Translations under genes and position numbers: made by a program
From: Thermovibrio guaymasensis
Lineage (GTDB): Bacteria > Aquificota > Aquificia > Desulfurobacteriales > Desulfurobacteriaceae
DNA: 64,000 bases
Reading direction: 5' to 3'
NCBI RefSeq assembly: GCF_003633715.1
Contig: NZ_RBIE01000001.1
Location: forward strand, 62,001 to 126,000
The notes under the pieces: model-generated
Told to the model about the DNA's origin: nothing
Database searches by the model: none
What the model saw: only the letters and a program-made list of their open reading frames with translations
Shown here: piece after piece, positions 16,848 through 25,378 of the stretch
Position numbering within the stretch: the stretch's first letter is position 1
Layout: every line of letters starts with the position of its first letter

Positions 16848-17928
16848 GCTAGCGATAGTTGGAGTTGGAAACTGTGCAAGTTCCCTCGTTCAGGGGATTT
16901 ACTACTACAAGGGAAAGAATCCTGAGGAAATTACAGGTTTAATGCACTATGACGTTGGCGGTTATAGGCCGTGGGACATTGAAGTTGTTGCTGCGTTTGA
17001 TATAGACGCTAGGAAAGTAGGTAAGGACGTAAGTAAGGCGATCTTTGAAAAGCCCAACTGTACAAAAGTTTTCTATCCTGATGTTCCGGAAATGGGCGTA
17101 GAAGTTCAAATGGGTCCTATAATGGATGGCTTTGCAGAACATATGCTTGAGTACCCTGAAGACCAGAGGTTTGTTCCTGCAGACAGAGAGCCGGTTGACG
17201 TAGTTAAGGTCCTTAAAGAGAGTGGTGCAGAGGTAGTTGTGAACTACCTTCCTGTTGGTTCTGAAGAAGCTACAAGGTTCTACGCCCAGTGTGCTCTTGA
17301 GGCCGGATGTGCCTTCGTTAACTGTATTCCTGTCTTTATAGCTTCCGATGAAGCTTGGGCTCAAAAGTTTAAAGATGCCGGACTTCCCATAGTTGGGGAC
17401 GACATAAAGTCCCAGGTTGGAGCTACTATTACTCACAGGGTCCTTGCTACTCTGATGAGCGATAGGGGAGTTCCAATAGATAGAACCTACCAGTTGAACT
17501 TTGGAGGGAATACAGACTTTTTAAACATGCTTGAGAGGAAGAGACTGAAGACGAAGAAAGTTTCAAAGACGGAAGCCGTTCGCTCCCTCATTCCTTACCC
17601 CATTGATAGCAATAACATCCATATTGGACCCAGCGACTACGTTCCTTGGTTAAAGGACAACAAGATTGCCTACATAAGGCTTGAAGGAAGGCTCTTCGGA
17701 GACGTTCCAATGTACATTGAGCTAAAGCTCTCAGTTGAGGACTCTCCAAACAGCGCAGGTAGTGCAATAGACGCTATAAGGTGTGCAAAACTTGCAATGG
17801 ATAGGGGAATCTCAGGTCCGCTTTACTCAATATCATCTTATACGATGAAACACCCACCGATTCAGTATCCAGACTGGAAGGCTAAGGAGCTCGTAGATAA
17901 GTTCATTAAAGGGGAAATTGAGAGGTAG
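16831..17928 (+). CDS. ino1: Inositol-3-phosphate synthase
   Basis: NAD-dependent enzyme (365 aa) converting glucose 6-phosphate to myo-inositol 3-phosphate. It has the N-terminal NAD motif [15 protein letters not shown], then [30 protein letters not shown], the catalytic-region [14 protein letters not shown] and [12 protein letters not shown]. It resembles the shorter bacterial/archaeal form, not the long eukaryotic one. In thermophiles the product feeds di-myo-inositol phosphate, a thermoprotective solute, or inositol lipids; the downstream enzymes are not in the window. The ATG follows GGGAGGAGAACC inside the preceding gene. Confidence 0.93.
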   Translation: MSRKVKLAIVGVGNCASSLVQGIYYYKGKNPEEITGLMHYDVGGYRPWDIEVVAAFDIDARKVGKDVSKAIFEKPNCTKVFYPDVPEMGVEVQMGPIMDGFAEHMLEYPEDQRFVPADREPVDVVKVLKESGAEVVVNYLPVGSEEATRFYAQCALEAGCAFVNCIPVFIASDEAWAQKFKDAGLPIVGDDIKSQVGATITHRVLATLMSDRGVPIDRTYQLNFGGNTDFLNMLERKRLKTKKVSKTEAVRSLIPYPIDSNNIHIGPSDYVPWLKDNKIAYIRLEGRLFGDVPMYIELKLSVEDSPNSAGSAIDAIRCAKLAMDRGISGPLYSISSYTMKHPPIQYPDWKAKELVDKFIKGEIER

Positions 17929-17947
17929 GGATTTTCTTCTCCCTACC
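17924..17947. terminator. Hairpin between convergent ino1 and panD
   Basis: A perfect 8-bp stem, GGTAGGGA (17924-17931) and TCCCTACC (17940-17947), encloses an 8-base loop and overlaps the ino1 stop codon. It lies two bases from the panD stop. T runs on either side are short, so it may act as a modest bidirectional terminator. Confidence 0.5.
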
Positions 17948-17949
17948 CT

Positions 17950-18330
17950 TTAAACTAACAAACCTCCAGAAGAGCGGCTTACCTTTACCGGTCTGTTTTC
18001 CTCATCAACCAGCACTACGGTTGGGGAGAAATTCTCTATTTCATCCTCTGAGAGCTCACAGTAGCTTACAATTATTACTATGTCACCTTTTTGAACCTTC
18101 CTTGCTGCTGCTCCGTTTAAGCATACCTCACCGCTTCCTGGCTCTCCCGGTATTACGTAGGTGGAGAACCTCTCTCCGTTGGTGACGTTGTAGATATCAA
18201 CTTTCTCGTAGGGGAGGATGTCTGCAAGTTTAAGGAGCTCACTGTCAACTGTGATGCTTCCTTCGTAGTTTAAGTCAGCACCGGTTACTGTAGCCCTGTG
18301 TATTTTTGACTTGAACATAATCCTCTTCAT
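17950..18330 (-). CDS. panD: Aspartate 1-decarboxylase (pyruvoyl enzyme)
   Basis: Makes beta-alanine for pantothenate and CoA. The 126-aa proenzyme starts [16 protein letters not shown], and the self-cleavage site Gly24-Ser25 is in NYEGSITVD at the classic position. Further motifs are Y-x-x-V-D-I-Y-N-V and NGAAAR. I start at the ATG at 18330, preceded by GAGGGGAG four bases away; the open frame continues 108 bases upstream but adds only unrelated sequence. It is a single gene transcribed away from the MEMO gene, with no other pantothenate gene nearby. Confidence 0.95.
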   Translation of the reverse strand: MKRIMFKSKIHRATVTGADLNYEGSITVDSELLKLADILPYEKVDIYNVTNGERFSTYVIPGEPGSGEVCLNGAAARKVQKGDIVIIVSYCELSEDEIENFSPTVVLVDEENRPVKVSRSSGGLLV

Positions 18331-18361
18331 CAATCTCCCCTCGTGAAAAAATTCGCTACTT

Positions 18362-18390
18362 AATATATGTTTAGAGTATAGAGACAACAA
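18362..18390 (-). promoter_or_regulatory. Candidate panD promoter
   Basis: On the minus strand TTGTTG (18385-18390) is followed after 17 bases by TATATT (18362-18367), a 5/6 match to the -10 consensus. It sits 31 bases upstream of the panD ATG. The -35 match is weak (3/6). Confidence 0.35.
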
Positions 18391-18408
18391 ACTAAAGTGG
18401 AGGGAGAG

Positions 18409-19215
18409 ATGGTAAGGTATCCGGCCGTTGCAGGTCAATTCTACCCCGGTTCTCCGGCAGAGTTAAGGGCCTACTTAGAGAGCTTCTGCAGGAGAGATTT
18501 ACCTAAGGTAAAGGCTAAAGCAGTTGTAGTTCCGCATGCAGGTTATATCTACTCAGGTAAAGTGGCTGGAGAGACCTACAGCAGGGTTGAAATACCTTCA
18601 GTTAACGTTGTTATGGGGCCTAACCATACTGGACTTGGAAAACCGGCTTCTGTCTACCCAAGTGGAGTCTGGTTGACTCCCCTTGGCGAAGTACCTGTGA
18701 ATGAAGAGATAGCCTCTGAGCTTGTAACTAGAGAACCTTACGAACCGGATACTACTGCCCACATCTACGAACACTCTTTGGAAGTTCAGATTCCCTTCCT
18801 TCAGCACTGTTCCGGCTATAGAGAGGACCTTTCAATAGTCCCTATTGTCTTTCAACATATTCCTTACTCTGAGTGTGTTAGGGCTGGCGAGGCCCTTGCT
18901 GAGGTTTTGGCCGGTAGAGAGGACTCTTTGATAGTTGTCAGCACGGACTTTTCCCACTACGTAAGCCAGGAAGTTGCTCAGAAGCTTGATTCTCTTGCTA
19001 TTGATGCGATATTAAACCTTGATCCTGAGGAGCTCTACAGAAGGGTTCACTCTTACAACATAACCATGTGTGGTGTTATCCCTGCTACCGTTGCTCTAGT
19101 TGCGGTAAGGGCTCTCGGTGCCACAGGTGCTGAACTTGTTATGTACAGGACCTCAGGGGACGTTACGGGAGATTACCAGCAGGTAGTTGGTTACGGAGGG
19201 ATAATCATATATTAA
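18409..19215 (+). CDS. MEMO1 family protein (AmmeMemoRadiSam system protein B)
   Basis: The protein (268 aa) carries the MEMO family residues: [17 protein letters not shown], the [12 protein letters not shown] block, STDFSHY and MCGVIPA. The fold resembles class III extradiol dioxygenases, and the His residues may bind a metal; the bacterial role is unsettled. In many genomes it occurs with an AMMECR1 and a radical-SAM gene, but neither is here. I use the ATG at 18409, five bases after GGAGGG; a GTG at 18397 would remove the ribosome-binding site. Confidence 0.88.
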   Translation: MVRYPAVAGQFYPGSPAELRAYLESFCRRDLPKVKAKAVVVPHAGYIYSGKVAGETYSRVEIPSVNVVMGPNHTGLGKPASVYPSGVWLTPLGEVPVNEEIASELVTREPYEPDTTAHIYEHSLEVQIPFLQHCSGYREDLSIVPIVFQHIPYSECVRAGEALAEVLAGREDSLIVVSTDFSHYVSQEVAQKLDSLAIDAILNLDPEELYRRVHSYNITMCGVIPATVALVAVRALGATGAELVMYRTSGDVTGDYQQVVGYGGIIIY

Positions 19216-19252
19216 CTATGATAGAATCTGCTTAAACTTTTGGAGGCCGAGG

Positions 19253-19525
19253 GTGGATAGAGAGACAAAAATAGCTGAGATCTTTAAGGCGCTTGGCCAT
19301 CCTACGAGGTTGAGAATTCTTGAGTACCTCAGTGAAGGTGAAAGGTGCGTTAAGGACATATGGCAGGAGCTTGGAATCCCTCAGCCGACTGTTTCTCAGC
19401 ACATAAATACTTTAAGGGAGGTAGGTATTATTTCCTGTAGGAAGGAGGGAGTTAAGACCTGCTATAAGATAGAAATGCCAATAGTTGTTAAAATAATGAA
19501 ACTTTTAAAAGAGGAGGTAGAGTAA
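19253..19525 (+). CDS. ArsR-family winged-helix transcriptional regulator
   Basis: A 90-aa winged-helix protein typical of the ArsR/SmtB family: [18 protein letters not shown], then the recognition helix region [19 protein letters not shown] and the wing [11 protein letters not shown]. It starts at GTG 19253 behind GGAGGCCGAGGG. Three cysteines (Cys32 in GERCVKD, one in IISCRK, one in KTCYK) could sense metal or thiol redox state. Its stop overlaps the trxA start by one base, so it probably controls the thioredoxin genes that follow; this is inference from position. Confidence 0.85.
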   Translation: MDRETKIAEIFKALGHPTRLRILEYLSEGERCVKDIWQELGIPQPTVSQHINTLREVGIISCRKEGVKTCYKIEMPIVVKIMKLLKEEVE

Positions 19526-19851
19526 TGGCTCAAGAAATTAGGACAGTTGAAGAGTTTGAAAGGGAAGTTCTTCAATCAGATATTCCAGTCCTTGTTGACT
19601 TCTGGGCTCCTTGGTGTGGACCTTGTAGGATGCTTGCTCCAACAATTGATGAACTTGCCCAGGAGTATGAAGGAAAGGTAAAGGTAGTTAAAGTAAACAC
19701 TGACGAGCTTCCGATGGTTGCTATGCAGTACGGAATAAGGGGAATTCCAACCGTTATGCTCTTTGTAAACGGTGACGTTGCCGATGTAAAGGTCGGACTT
19801 CAGCCAAAGGCCGTTTTTGAAAACATGATAGAAAGGGTTTTGGGAGAGTAA
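19525..19851 (+). CDS. trxA: Thioredoxin
   Basis: General cytoplasmic disulfide reductant (108 aa). Active site WCGPC with Cys31 and Cys34, the cis-proline in [11 protein letters not shown] and the buried Asp25 in LVDFWAPW. The start is preceded by GAGGAGGTAGAG. It is followed after three bases by trxB, so the reductase and its substrate are co-expressed. Confidence 0.96.
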   Translation: MAQEIRTVEEFEREVLQSDIPVLVDFWAPWCGPCRMLAPTIDELAQEYEGKVKVVKVNTDELPMVAMQYGIRGIPTVMLFVNGDVADVKVGLQPKAVFENMIERVLGE

Positions 19852-19854
19852 TTA

Positions 19855-20775
19855 ATGGAGGTTTGGGATACTCTGATAGTTGGGGCTGGGCCTGCTGGCC
19901 TTGCCGCCGGCATTTACGCCGGTCGTTCCCAGCTTAAGACTCTAATACTTGATAGAATGCCAGGAGGCCAGCTTTTAATAACAGAGGAGATTGAGAACTA
20001 CCCCGGCTTTCACGGGGGGATAACGGGTTTTGAACTTTCTGAGAAGTTCCGCCAGCACGCAGAGAAGTTTGGAGCAAAGATTGAAAACGGCCATACTGTA
20101 ACTGAAGTCACTTTGGATGGTGAAATATTCGTTGTTAAAACGGACTACGGTGAGTTTAAGGGACGGACCCTCATATGGGCGGCAGGTTCTAACCCTAGGA
20201 AGTTGGGGGTTCCTGGAGAGGCTGAGTTTGTAGGTAGGGGAGTGTCCTACTGTGCCGTTTGTGACGGTGCCTTCTTTAAAGACAGGGTTGTTGCAGTAGT
20301 AGGTGGAGGAGACTCAGCACTAGAAGAGGCCCTTTACCTGACGAAGTTTGCTAAGAAAGTCTACTTAATACACAGGCGTGATAAGTTTAGAGCGGTTAAG
20401 ATTATCCAGGATAGGGTAAAGAGGAACGAGAAAATAGAACCTGTCTTGAATAAGGTTGTAGTTTCAATAAACGGAAAGGACTTCGTTGAGAGCCTTACCC
20501 TTGAGGACACCAGAACTGGCGAAAAGATGGAACTCCCCGTTGACGGTGTCTTTATCTTTATAGGAAACGAGCCAAACGTTTCTCCTATTATTCATTTTGT
20601 AGATACGGACCCTTCAGGTTTCATACTGACAGATGAGGAGATGAGGACTAAGACTCCAGGCCTCTTTGCTGCAGGTGACGTTAGGAGCAAACCCTTAAAG
20701 CAAGTTATTACTGCTGCTTCAGATGGAGCAGTTGCAGCAATGAGTGCAACTAGATACCTTGAAGAAAAGGAGTAA
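19855..20775 (+). CDS. trxB: Thioredoxin-disulfide reductase
   Basis: FAD/NADPH flavoprotein (306 aa) that reduces thioredoxin. It has the FAD motif VGAGPAGLAAGIYAGR, the redox pair Cys133/Cys136 in YCAVCDGAFF, the pyridine-nucleotide motif VVGGGDSALEEALYL with HRRDKFRA, and the C-terminal FAD contact LFAAGDVRSKPLKQ. The HRRD set suggests NADPH preference, though that has not been tested. It is followed by a TlpA-like lipoprotein that could extend the thiol pathway to the envelope. Confidence 0.95.
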   Translation: MEVWDTLIVGAGPAGLAAGIYAGRSQLKTLILDRMPGGQLLITEEIENYPGFHGGITGFELSEKFRQHAEKFGAKIENGHTVTEVTLDGEIFVVKTDYGEFKGRTLIWAAGSNPRKLGVPGEAEFVGRGVSYCAVCDGAFFKDRVVAVVGGGDSALEEALYLTKFAKKVYLIHRRDKFRAVKIIQDRVKRNEKIEPVLNKVVVSINGKDFVESLTLEDTRTGEKMELPVDGVFIFIGNEPNVSPIIHFVDTDPSGFILTDEEMRTKTPGLFAAGDVRSKPLKQVITAASDGAVAAMSATRYLEEKE

Positions 20776-20780
20776 AGGGA

Positions 20781-21341
20781 ATGAAGAGGCTTCTAACCGT
20801 CTTACTTCTCTCTTCTTTGATTTCCTTCAGCGGTTGTCAGAAGGAAGTTCAAAACTCTAAGCAAAAGACTCAGGAAGTTTCTACAACTTCACAGGCTCAA
20901 AAGGATTCTGCTTACGATTTTACCTTTACCGACGTTAACGGGAAGACTCACAAACTTTCAGATTATAGAGGGAAGGTTGTAATAGTTCAGTTCTTTGGAA
21001 CTTACTGTCCGCCCTGTAGGGCTGAAATGCCTGTTTTACAAGAGCTCTATAACAAGTACAAGGATAAACTTGTTGTTATTGGACTTTCTGTTGACTACAT
21101 TGGTGAGAGTCCGGAGAAGTTAAAGCCGTTTGTGGAGAGAATGGGTATTACCTATCCTGTAGGTCCGGCTTCTGAAAAGGCGTGGGAAGAGTACGCCGGC
21201 AGGATTACAGGCCTTGATTCAATTCCTCAAACTTACATAATAGATAAGGAAGGAAGGGTTCGTTACTACGAGGTCGGTTTTGCTCCGTCATACGGAAAAC
21301 TCTTTGAGAAAGTAGTGATAGAGCTTGCAAGCGAGAAATGA
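20781..21341 (+). CDS. TlpA/ResA-like thiol-disulfide oxidoreductase lipoprotein
   Basis: The protein (186 aa) has a lipoprotein signal with Cys19 in ISFSGC, then a thioredoxin-fold domain with the active site CPPC (Cys76, Cys79) in FFGTYCPPCRAEMP and the cis-proline loop DSIPQTYIID. Such proteins act outside the inner membrane in cytochrome c maturation or general disulfide reduction. No electron-donor membrane protein (CcdA/DsbD) is adjacent. It follows trxB after 5 bases and overlaps the engB start as ATGA. Confidence 0.88.
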   Translation: MKRLLTVLLLSSLISFSGCQKEVQNSKQKTQEVSTTSQAQKDSAYDFTFTDVNGKTHKLSDYRGKVVIVQFFGTYCPPCRAEMPVLQELYNKYKDKLVVIGLSVDYIGESPEKLKPFVERMGITYPVGPASEKAWEEYAGRITGLDSIPQTYIIDKEGRVRYYEVGFAPSYGKLFEKVVIELASEK

Positions 21342-21922
21342 AGATAAAGAACGTAAAACTCTACAAAGCCGTTTACAGACCTGAGGATATTCCTCAGACT
21401 CCCTACAACGAAGTAGCCTTTGTAGGTCGTTCAAACGTAGGGAAGTCTTCCCTTCTTAATACTCTTGCTAACAACTTTAAGCTTGCAAGGGTAAGCTCTC
21501 AGCCGGGTAAAACCCGTTCAATAAACTTCTACCTCATTGACGGTAAGTTCTTTCTAGTTGACCTTCCAGGTTACGGTTTTGCAAAGGTTCCCCTTTCTGA
21601 GCAGAAGAGGTGGAGGGATTTAATAGAGAGCTACCTTAAGGGGAGGGACAGGCTAAAGGGGATATTCTTACTTGTTGATTCAAAGGTGGGCCCTACAGAA
21701 AAAGACCTTCAAATGAAAGAGTGGCTTGATTTCTACGGAATTCCCTACGTAGTGGTTGCAACTAAGGTTGATAAGCTTAAGCAGAAGGAGAGGAGAAAAC
21801 TTGAGGAAAGAATAAGGGAAGGCTTTAAGAATAATTCTATCAAGATCATCCCCTTTTCTTCTAAAACGAGGGAAGGAAGGGATAGGCTCTTAAAGGAGCT
21901 TTCACACTTTCTAGAGAGTTAA
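21338..21922 (+). CDS. engB: Ribosome biogenesis GTPase EngB (YsxC/YihA)
   Basis: Essential small GTPase (194 aa) for late large-subunit assembly. G1 is GRSNVGKSS (30-38), G2 is in KTRSINFY, G3 is DLPGYGFAK, G4 is TKVDK and G5 is IPFSSKTREG. The N-terminal strand VKLYKAVYRPEDIPQ is typical. It overlaps the upstream gene by four bases and is followed by recN after two. Confidence 0.95.
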   Translation: MKIKNVKLYKAVYRPEDIPQTPYNEVAFVGRSNVGKSSLLNTLANNFKLARVSSQPGKTRSINFYLIDGKFFLVDLPGYGFAKVPLSEQKRWRDLIESYLKGRDRLKGIFLLVDSKVGPTEKDLQMKEWLDFYGIPYVVVATKVDKLKQKERRKLEERIREGFKNNSIKIIPFSSKTREGRDRLLKELSHFLES

Positions 21923-21924
21923 CT

Positions 21925-23520
21925 ATGTTGGAGGAGCTTAGGCTCTTTAATTTCGGTTCAATTACGGGGGAGCTCCTATTTTCCCCCGGTTTCAACGTAA
22001 TAATCGGAGAGACCGGGACGGGAAAGTCCTTACTCCTTTCATCTATCAATTTCCTGAAAGGAGATAGGAGCTCAATATCAGGTGAAGGAACTTTTGTTGA
22101 GGCCCTCTTTAGGGTTGGGGATGAAGAAGTTTCTGTGAGGAGAGAGATTAAGTCTTCCCGCTCCCGCTTTTTTTTAAACGGAATGAGGGTTCCTCAAAAG
22201 AGAGTTGAAGAGGTTGTATCTCCTTTAATTCTCTTTCAGTCCCAAAGGCTTTCAGCAGAGTTCCTTAAACCTTCCTATCAGCTTTCCCTTATTGATGAAG
22301 TTTCTGGAAATAGGGAAATCTTAGCAAGGTATAGGGAACTCTATCAAAGGTACGTTTCCTCTTTAAGAGAGCTTGAGGCTTTAAGGGATGAACTCTCGGC
22401 AAGGGAGAGGGAAATTGACGTTCTTAAGTTTCAGATTTCAGAGATTGAGGAGGCAAACATTGGGGAAGGGGAGGAAGAGGAGCTCCTTGAGCTAAAGAAG
22501 TTGGTATCAAGAGCTCAGGAGCTAGAGGAGCTGAGAAGGAAGAGTCTCTATCTCCTTTACGAAGGGGAGTCTTCCGCTCTCTCTCTGATTTCTGAAGTTT
22601 TAAGGGAGTTTGAAAAGGTCTCTCTGTTTCCGGAGATAAGGGAGAAGTTAGAGGAGCTCTACTACAGCCTGGAGGGTCTAGTTTCTGAAATAGATAGTAA
22701 AATTGAACCTCCCCAGACGGAGATGAGCCTCTCAGAGATTGAGGAGAGGCTTTACCAGATAGAGAGGATAAAGAGGAAGTACGGTCCTACCCTTTCAGAT
22801 GTTAGTTCTTTTCTCAGTAGGGCAAAGGAGAGGTTGGAGTTCCTTGAGAGGGGAGATGAGAAGTTAGAGGAGAAGGAGAGAGAAGTTGAGGGTTTAAAGA
22901 AGGAGCTCTTGGAAGTGGCTAGGGAAATCTCTAGGAGGAGGAGGGAGGGGGCTGAGAAGCTGAAAGAGCTCTTGGAGGAAGAGTTCAAGGACTTAGGCCT
23001 TTTGGAAGCCAGGTTTGAAGTTGAGTTTATCTCCCTTGAAGAACCTTCTCCTTCCGGTCTTGAGAGGGTAAGGTTCCTCTTTTCCGGAAACCCTAAACTT
23101 CCTCTTTCTCCTCTATCTCAGTCAATTTCAGGTGGGGAGCTCTCAAGGTTCCTTCTATCTGTTCTAAAGATTCTATCCCCTGAAAATATAGTTATGGTCT
23201 TTGATGAGGTAGATAGCGGTATATCGGGTAAAATCCTTAGGAAAGTAGCTGAAAAGTTAAGAGAGATAAGCAGGAGAGTTCAGGTGATAGCTGTTAGTCA
23301 CTGGCCCCAGGTAGTTGCTGCGGCTGATAGGGTTTTTAAATTAGAAAAGGGAGCTCAGGGAGAAGTTAAGGTTAGACTCCTTCAAGGGGAGGACCTCTTA
23401 AGGGAATTATCTATAATGATTTCTGGTCAAGTTAGCGCTGGTGGCCTTAAGGCTGCTAAAGACTTACTAATGAGTTGGGAGGAGAGATGGCACACGGAAC
23501 GGGAGAACACCAAACTGTAG
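21925..23520 (+). CDS. recN: DNA repair protein RecN
   Basis: SMC-like ATPase (531 aa) acting in double-strand-break repair. Walker A IIGETGTGKS (about 26-35) is followed by a long coiled coil (about 140-355), then the signature SISGGELSRFLLS and Walker B IVMVFDEVDSGISG. A C-terminal switch histidine is in IAVSHWPQVVA. Length is slightly short for the family (often about 550). Its end overlaps the transporter gene by 34 bases. Confidence 0.93.
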   Translation: MLEELRLFNFGSITGELLFSPGFNVIIGETGTGKSLLLSSINFLKGDRSSISGEGTFVEALFRVGDEEVSVRREIKSSRSRFFLNGMRVPQKRVEEVVSPLILFQSQRLSAEFLKPSYQLSLIDEVSGNREILARYRELYQRYVSSLRELEALRDELSAREREIDVLKFQISEIEEANIGEGEEEELLELKKLVSRAQELEELRRKSLYLLYEGESSALSLISEVLREFEKVSLFPEIREKLEELYYSLEGLVSEIDSKIEPPQTEMSLSEIEERLYQIERIKRKYGPTLSDVSSFLSRAKERLEFLERGDEKLEEKEREVEGLKKELLEVAREISRRRREGAEKLKELLEEEFKDLGLLEARFEVEFISLEEPSPSGLERVRFLFSGNPKLPLSPLSQSISGGELSRFLLSVLKILSPENIVMVFDEVDSGISGKILRKVAEKLREISRRVQVIAVSHWPQVVAAADRVFKLEKGAQGEVKVRLLQGEDLLRELSIMISGQVSAGGLKAAKDLLMSWEERWHTERENTKL

Positions 23521-24857
23521 GGGGACTCTTAGCTGCTTTTAACGTTCACCTGTCAAAGGCTCAGCTTGCTGAGCTCAGCGTTTTACTCTTCGTTTTTACC
23601 TACGCGATGATACTTCTGGAAAAGTTTTTCCACAGAACGATTGCTGCTTTAATAGGAGCTTCTCTGGTTCTGGTTATTGGAGTTATAACCCCAGAAAAGG
23701 CCTGGGAGGCAATAGATCAGAATACTATTTTCCTTCTCTTTGGAATGATGAACATAGTTACAGTAATGGGTAAGAGTGGCTTTTTCCACCTAGTTGCTGC
23801 AAAAGCGGTTAAGCTGACTAAAGGTTCTCCTGCAAGGGTCCTTTGGATATTTTCACTCTTGACCGCCTTATTCTCGGCTTTCCTTGACAACGTTACAACC
23901 GTTCTCTTCATGGCTCCAGTTATGATAAACATAGCTGAGAAGTTAAAGCTAAACCCTATCCCTTACCTTATTGCTATAGTTTTGGCTTCGAACACCGGCG
24001 GTACTGCAACTTTAATTGGTGATCCTCCCAACATTATAATTGGAAGTATTGCAGGGAAGACCTTTAATGATTTTCTAATAGAGGTAGCTCCCTACGCAAC
24101 TTTGGCTTTCCTCATTGGCCTTGTAGTTATGCATTTTATGATGGCCAAAGGAGGTTTCCTGAAGTCAAAAGCTACTTCAGAAGAGCTCCAAGAGATCCTA
24201 TCTGGAAAAGTTGATGAGAGCCTCCTTGATAGGAGGTTAATGAAGAAGTCGGTTACAGTTTTCCTCATAACGATTGTCCTCTTCATAGTTGGCCATAACT
24301 TGGGCCTTGAGCCGGGAGTTATAGCCCTCTTTATGGCAACCATACTTGCCCTTATAAGCGGTCTTTCTCCAGCGTGGATTTTGGAAAAGGTAGAGTGGAC
24401 GACCCTTATCTTCTTCATGGGTCTCTTTATGGTTGTCGGTGCCCTAGAAGTAAACGGAGTTTTTGAGGAAGCAGCCCAGTGGCTCATAAAGGAAATTGGA
24501 ACTGACATTCACCGCGGAATTCTGATAGTAGGTTTTACTTCTGCTCTAATTTCCGGTTTTGTTGACAATATTCCATTTACCATGTCAATGGCTTACGTGC
24601 TAAAGGGAATGGAAGCTCAGATGGGAAGTGTCATGGATCCCCTATGGTGGTCCCTGTCTCTGGGAGCTTGTTTGGGAGGAAACCTTACGATAATTGGAGC
24701 TTCGGCAAACATTGTTACTGCTGATATTGCCGAGAGGAACGGCTATAAGATAGACTTCTTTAGGTTTATGAAGTATGGAACGCCTGTAGCAGTTATAACT
24801 GTTGTTGTAGCTATACTCCTTTTCTACGTTGAGCATGCCGTTTTCGGAGGTATTTAA
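23487..24857 (+). CDS. NhaD/ArsB-type ion transporter (IT superfamily)
   Basis: Membrane protein of 456 aa with about eleven helices. The duplicated family motif is visible in both halves: FLDNVTTVLFMAPVMI with NTGGTATLIGDPPNIIIG, and FVDNIPFTMSMAYV with GGNLTIIGASANIV. This pattern occurs in NhaD Na+/H+ antiporters and related ArsB or dicarboxylate carriers, so the ion is not certain. The ATG at 23487 sits four bases after GGGAGGAGAG's core; a TTG four codons upstream is less likely. It starts inside recN. Confidence 0.82.
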   Translation: MAHGTGEHQTVGGLLAAFNVHLSKAQLAELSVLLFVFTYAMILLEKFFHRTIAALIGASLVLVIGVITPEKAWEAIDQNTIFLLFGMMNIVTVMGKSGFFHLVAAKAVKLTKGSPARVLWIFSLLTALFSAFLDNVTTVLFMAPVMINIAEKLKLNPIPYLIAIVLASNTGGTATLIGDPPNIIIGSIAGKTFNDFLIEVAPYATLAFLIGLVVMHFMMAKGGFLKSKATSEELQEILSGKVDESLLDRRLMKKSVTVFLITIVLFIVGHNLGLEPGVIALFMATILALISGLSPAWILEKVEWTTLIFFMGLFMVVGALEVNGVFEEAAQWLIKEIGTDIHRGILIVGFTSALISGFVDNIPFTMSMAYVLKGMEAQMGSVMDPLWWSLSLGACLGGNLTIIGASANIVTADIAERNGYKIDFFRFMKYGTPVAVITVVVAILLFYVEHAVFGGI

Positions 24858-25364
24858 ATGGAATTTCTAGAAAAGCTTTTTGAGGCTTTTCTCTGGAGGA
24901 CCCGCTGGTTTGTCCTATTTGCTGTTATTTTCTCCTTAGTTGCTTCCTTAAGTCTCTTTATTCTGGCGTCAGTGGAGATTCTAGAGCCTGTAGAACATCT
25001 GTTTAGCAATCATTTTCACGTTAGTGCTGAAGAGCACGAGTATTTGGTTGGAACTATTGTTGGAGCAATAGACCTTTACCTTATAGCTACGGTTTTAATA
25101 ATCTTTTCTCTCGGCCTTTACGAGCTCTTCATAAGTAAGATAGATGAGGCTGAGAACGACGAAAAGTCTTCAAGGATTCTGGCAATTCACAGCCTTGATG
25201 ACCTTAAGGATAAGCTTGCCAAAGTTGTATTAATGGTTCTCATCGTTACGTTCTTTAAGTATGCAATTCACATTGAGTACAAAACGCCGATAGATACCCT
25301 TTACTTGGCAGTTGGTGTTTTTATGCTGGCATTAGCCCTCTACTTTACTCATAAAAAACACTGA
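24858..25364 (+). CDS. YqhA family (UPF0114) membrane protein
   Basis: The protein (168 aa) has four predicted membrane helices (about 17-37, 62-90, 115-135 and 147-165). The family is suggested by RTRWFVLFAVIFSLVAS near the N-terminus and VGAIDLYLIATVLIIFSLGLYELF. Function of the family is unknown. Its Shine-Dalgarno GGAGGT lies in the last codons of the transporter gene, so the two are translationally linked. It ends 14 bases before fliG. Confidence 0.8.
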   Translation: MEFLEKLFEAFLWRTRWFVLFAVIFSLVASLSLFILASVEILEPVEHLFSNHFHVSAEEHEYLVGTIVGAIDLYLIATVLIIFSLGLYELFISKIDEAENDEKSSRILAIHSLDDLKDKLAKVVLMVLIVTFFKYAIHIEYKTPIDTLYLAVGVFMLALALYFTHKKH

Positions 25365-25378
25365 AGGAGCGCTGACTT

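Noticed and set aside
16939-17436. 165-aa minus-strand open frame inside ino1
   Set aside because: Antisense to a conserved enzyme and without family motifs.
18409-19215. Complete AmmeMemoRadiSam system
   Set aside because: Only the MEMO gene is present; no AMMECR1 or radical-SAM gene is adjacent.
24858-25378. Sigma-28 or sigma-54 promoter before fliG
   Set aside because: The 14-base gap holds only the ribosome-binding region and no recognisable promoter.
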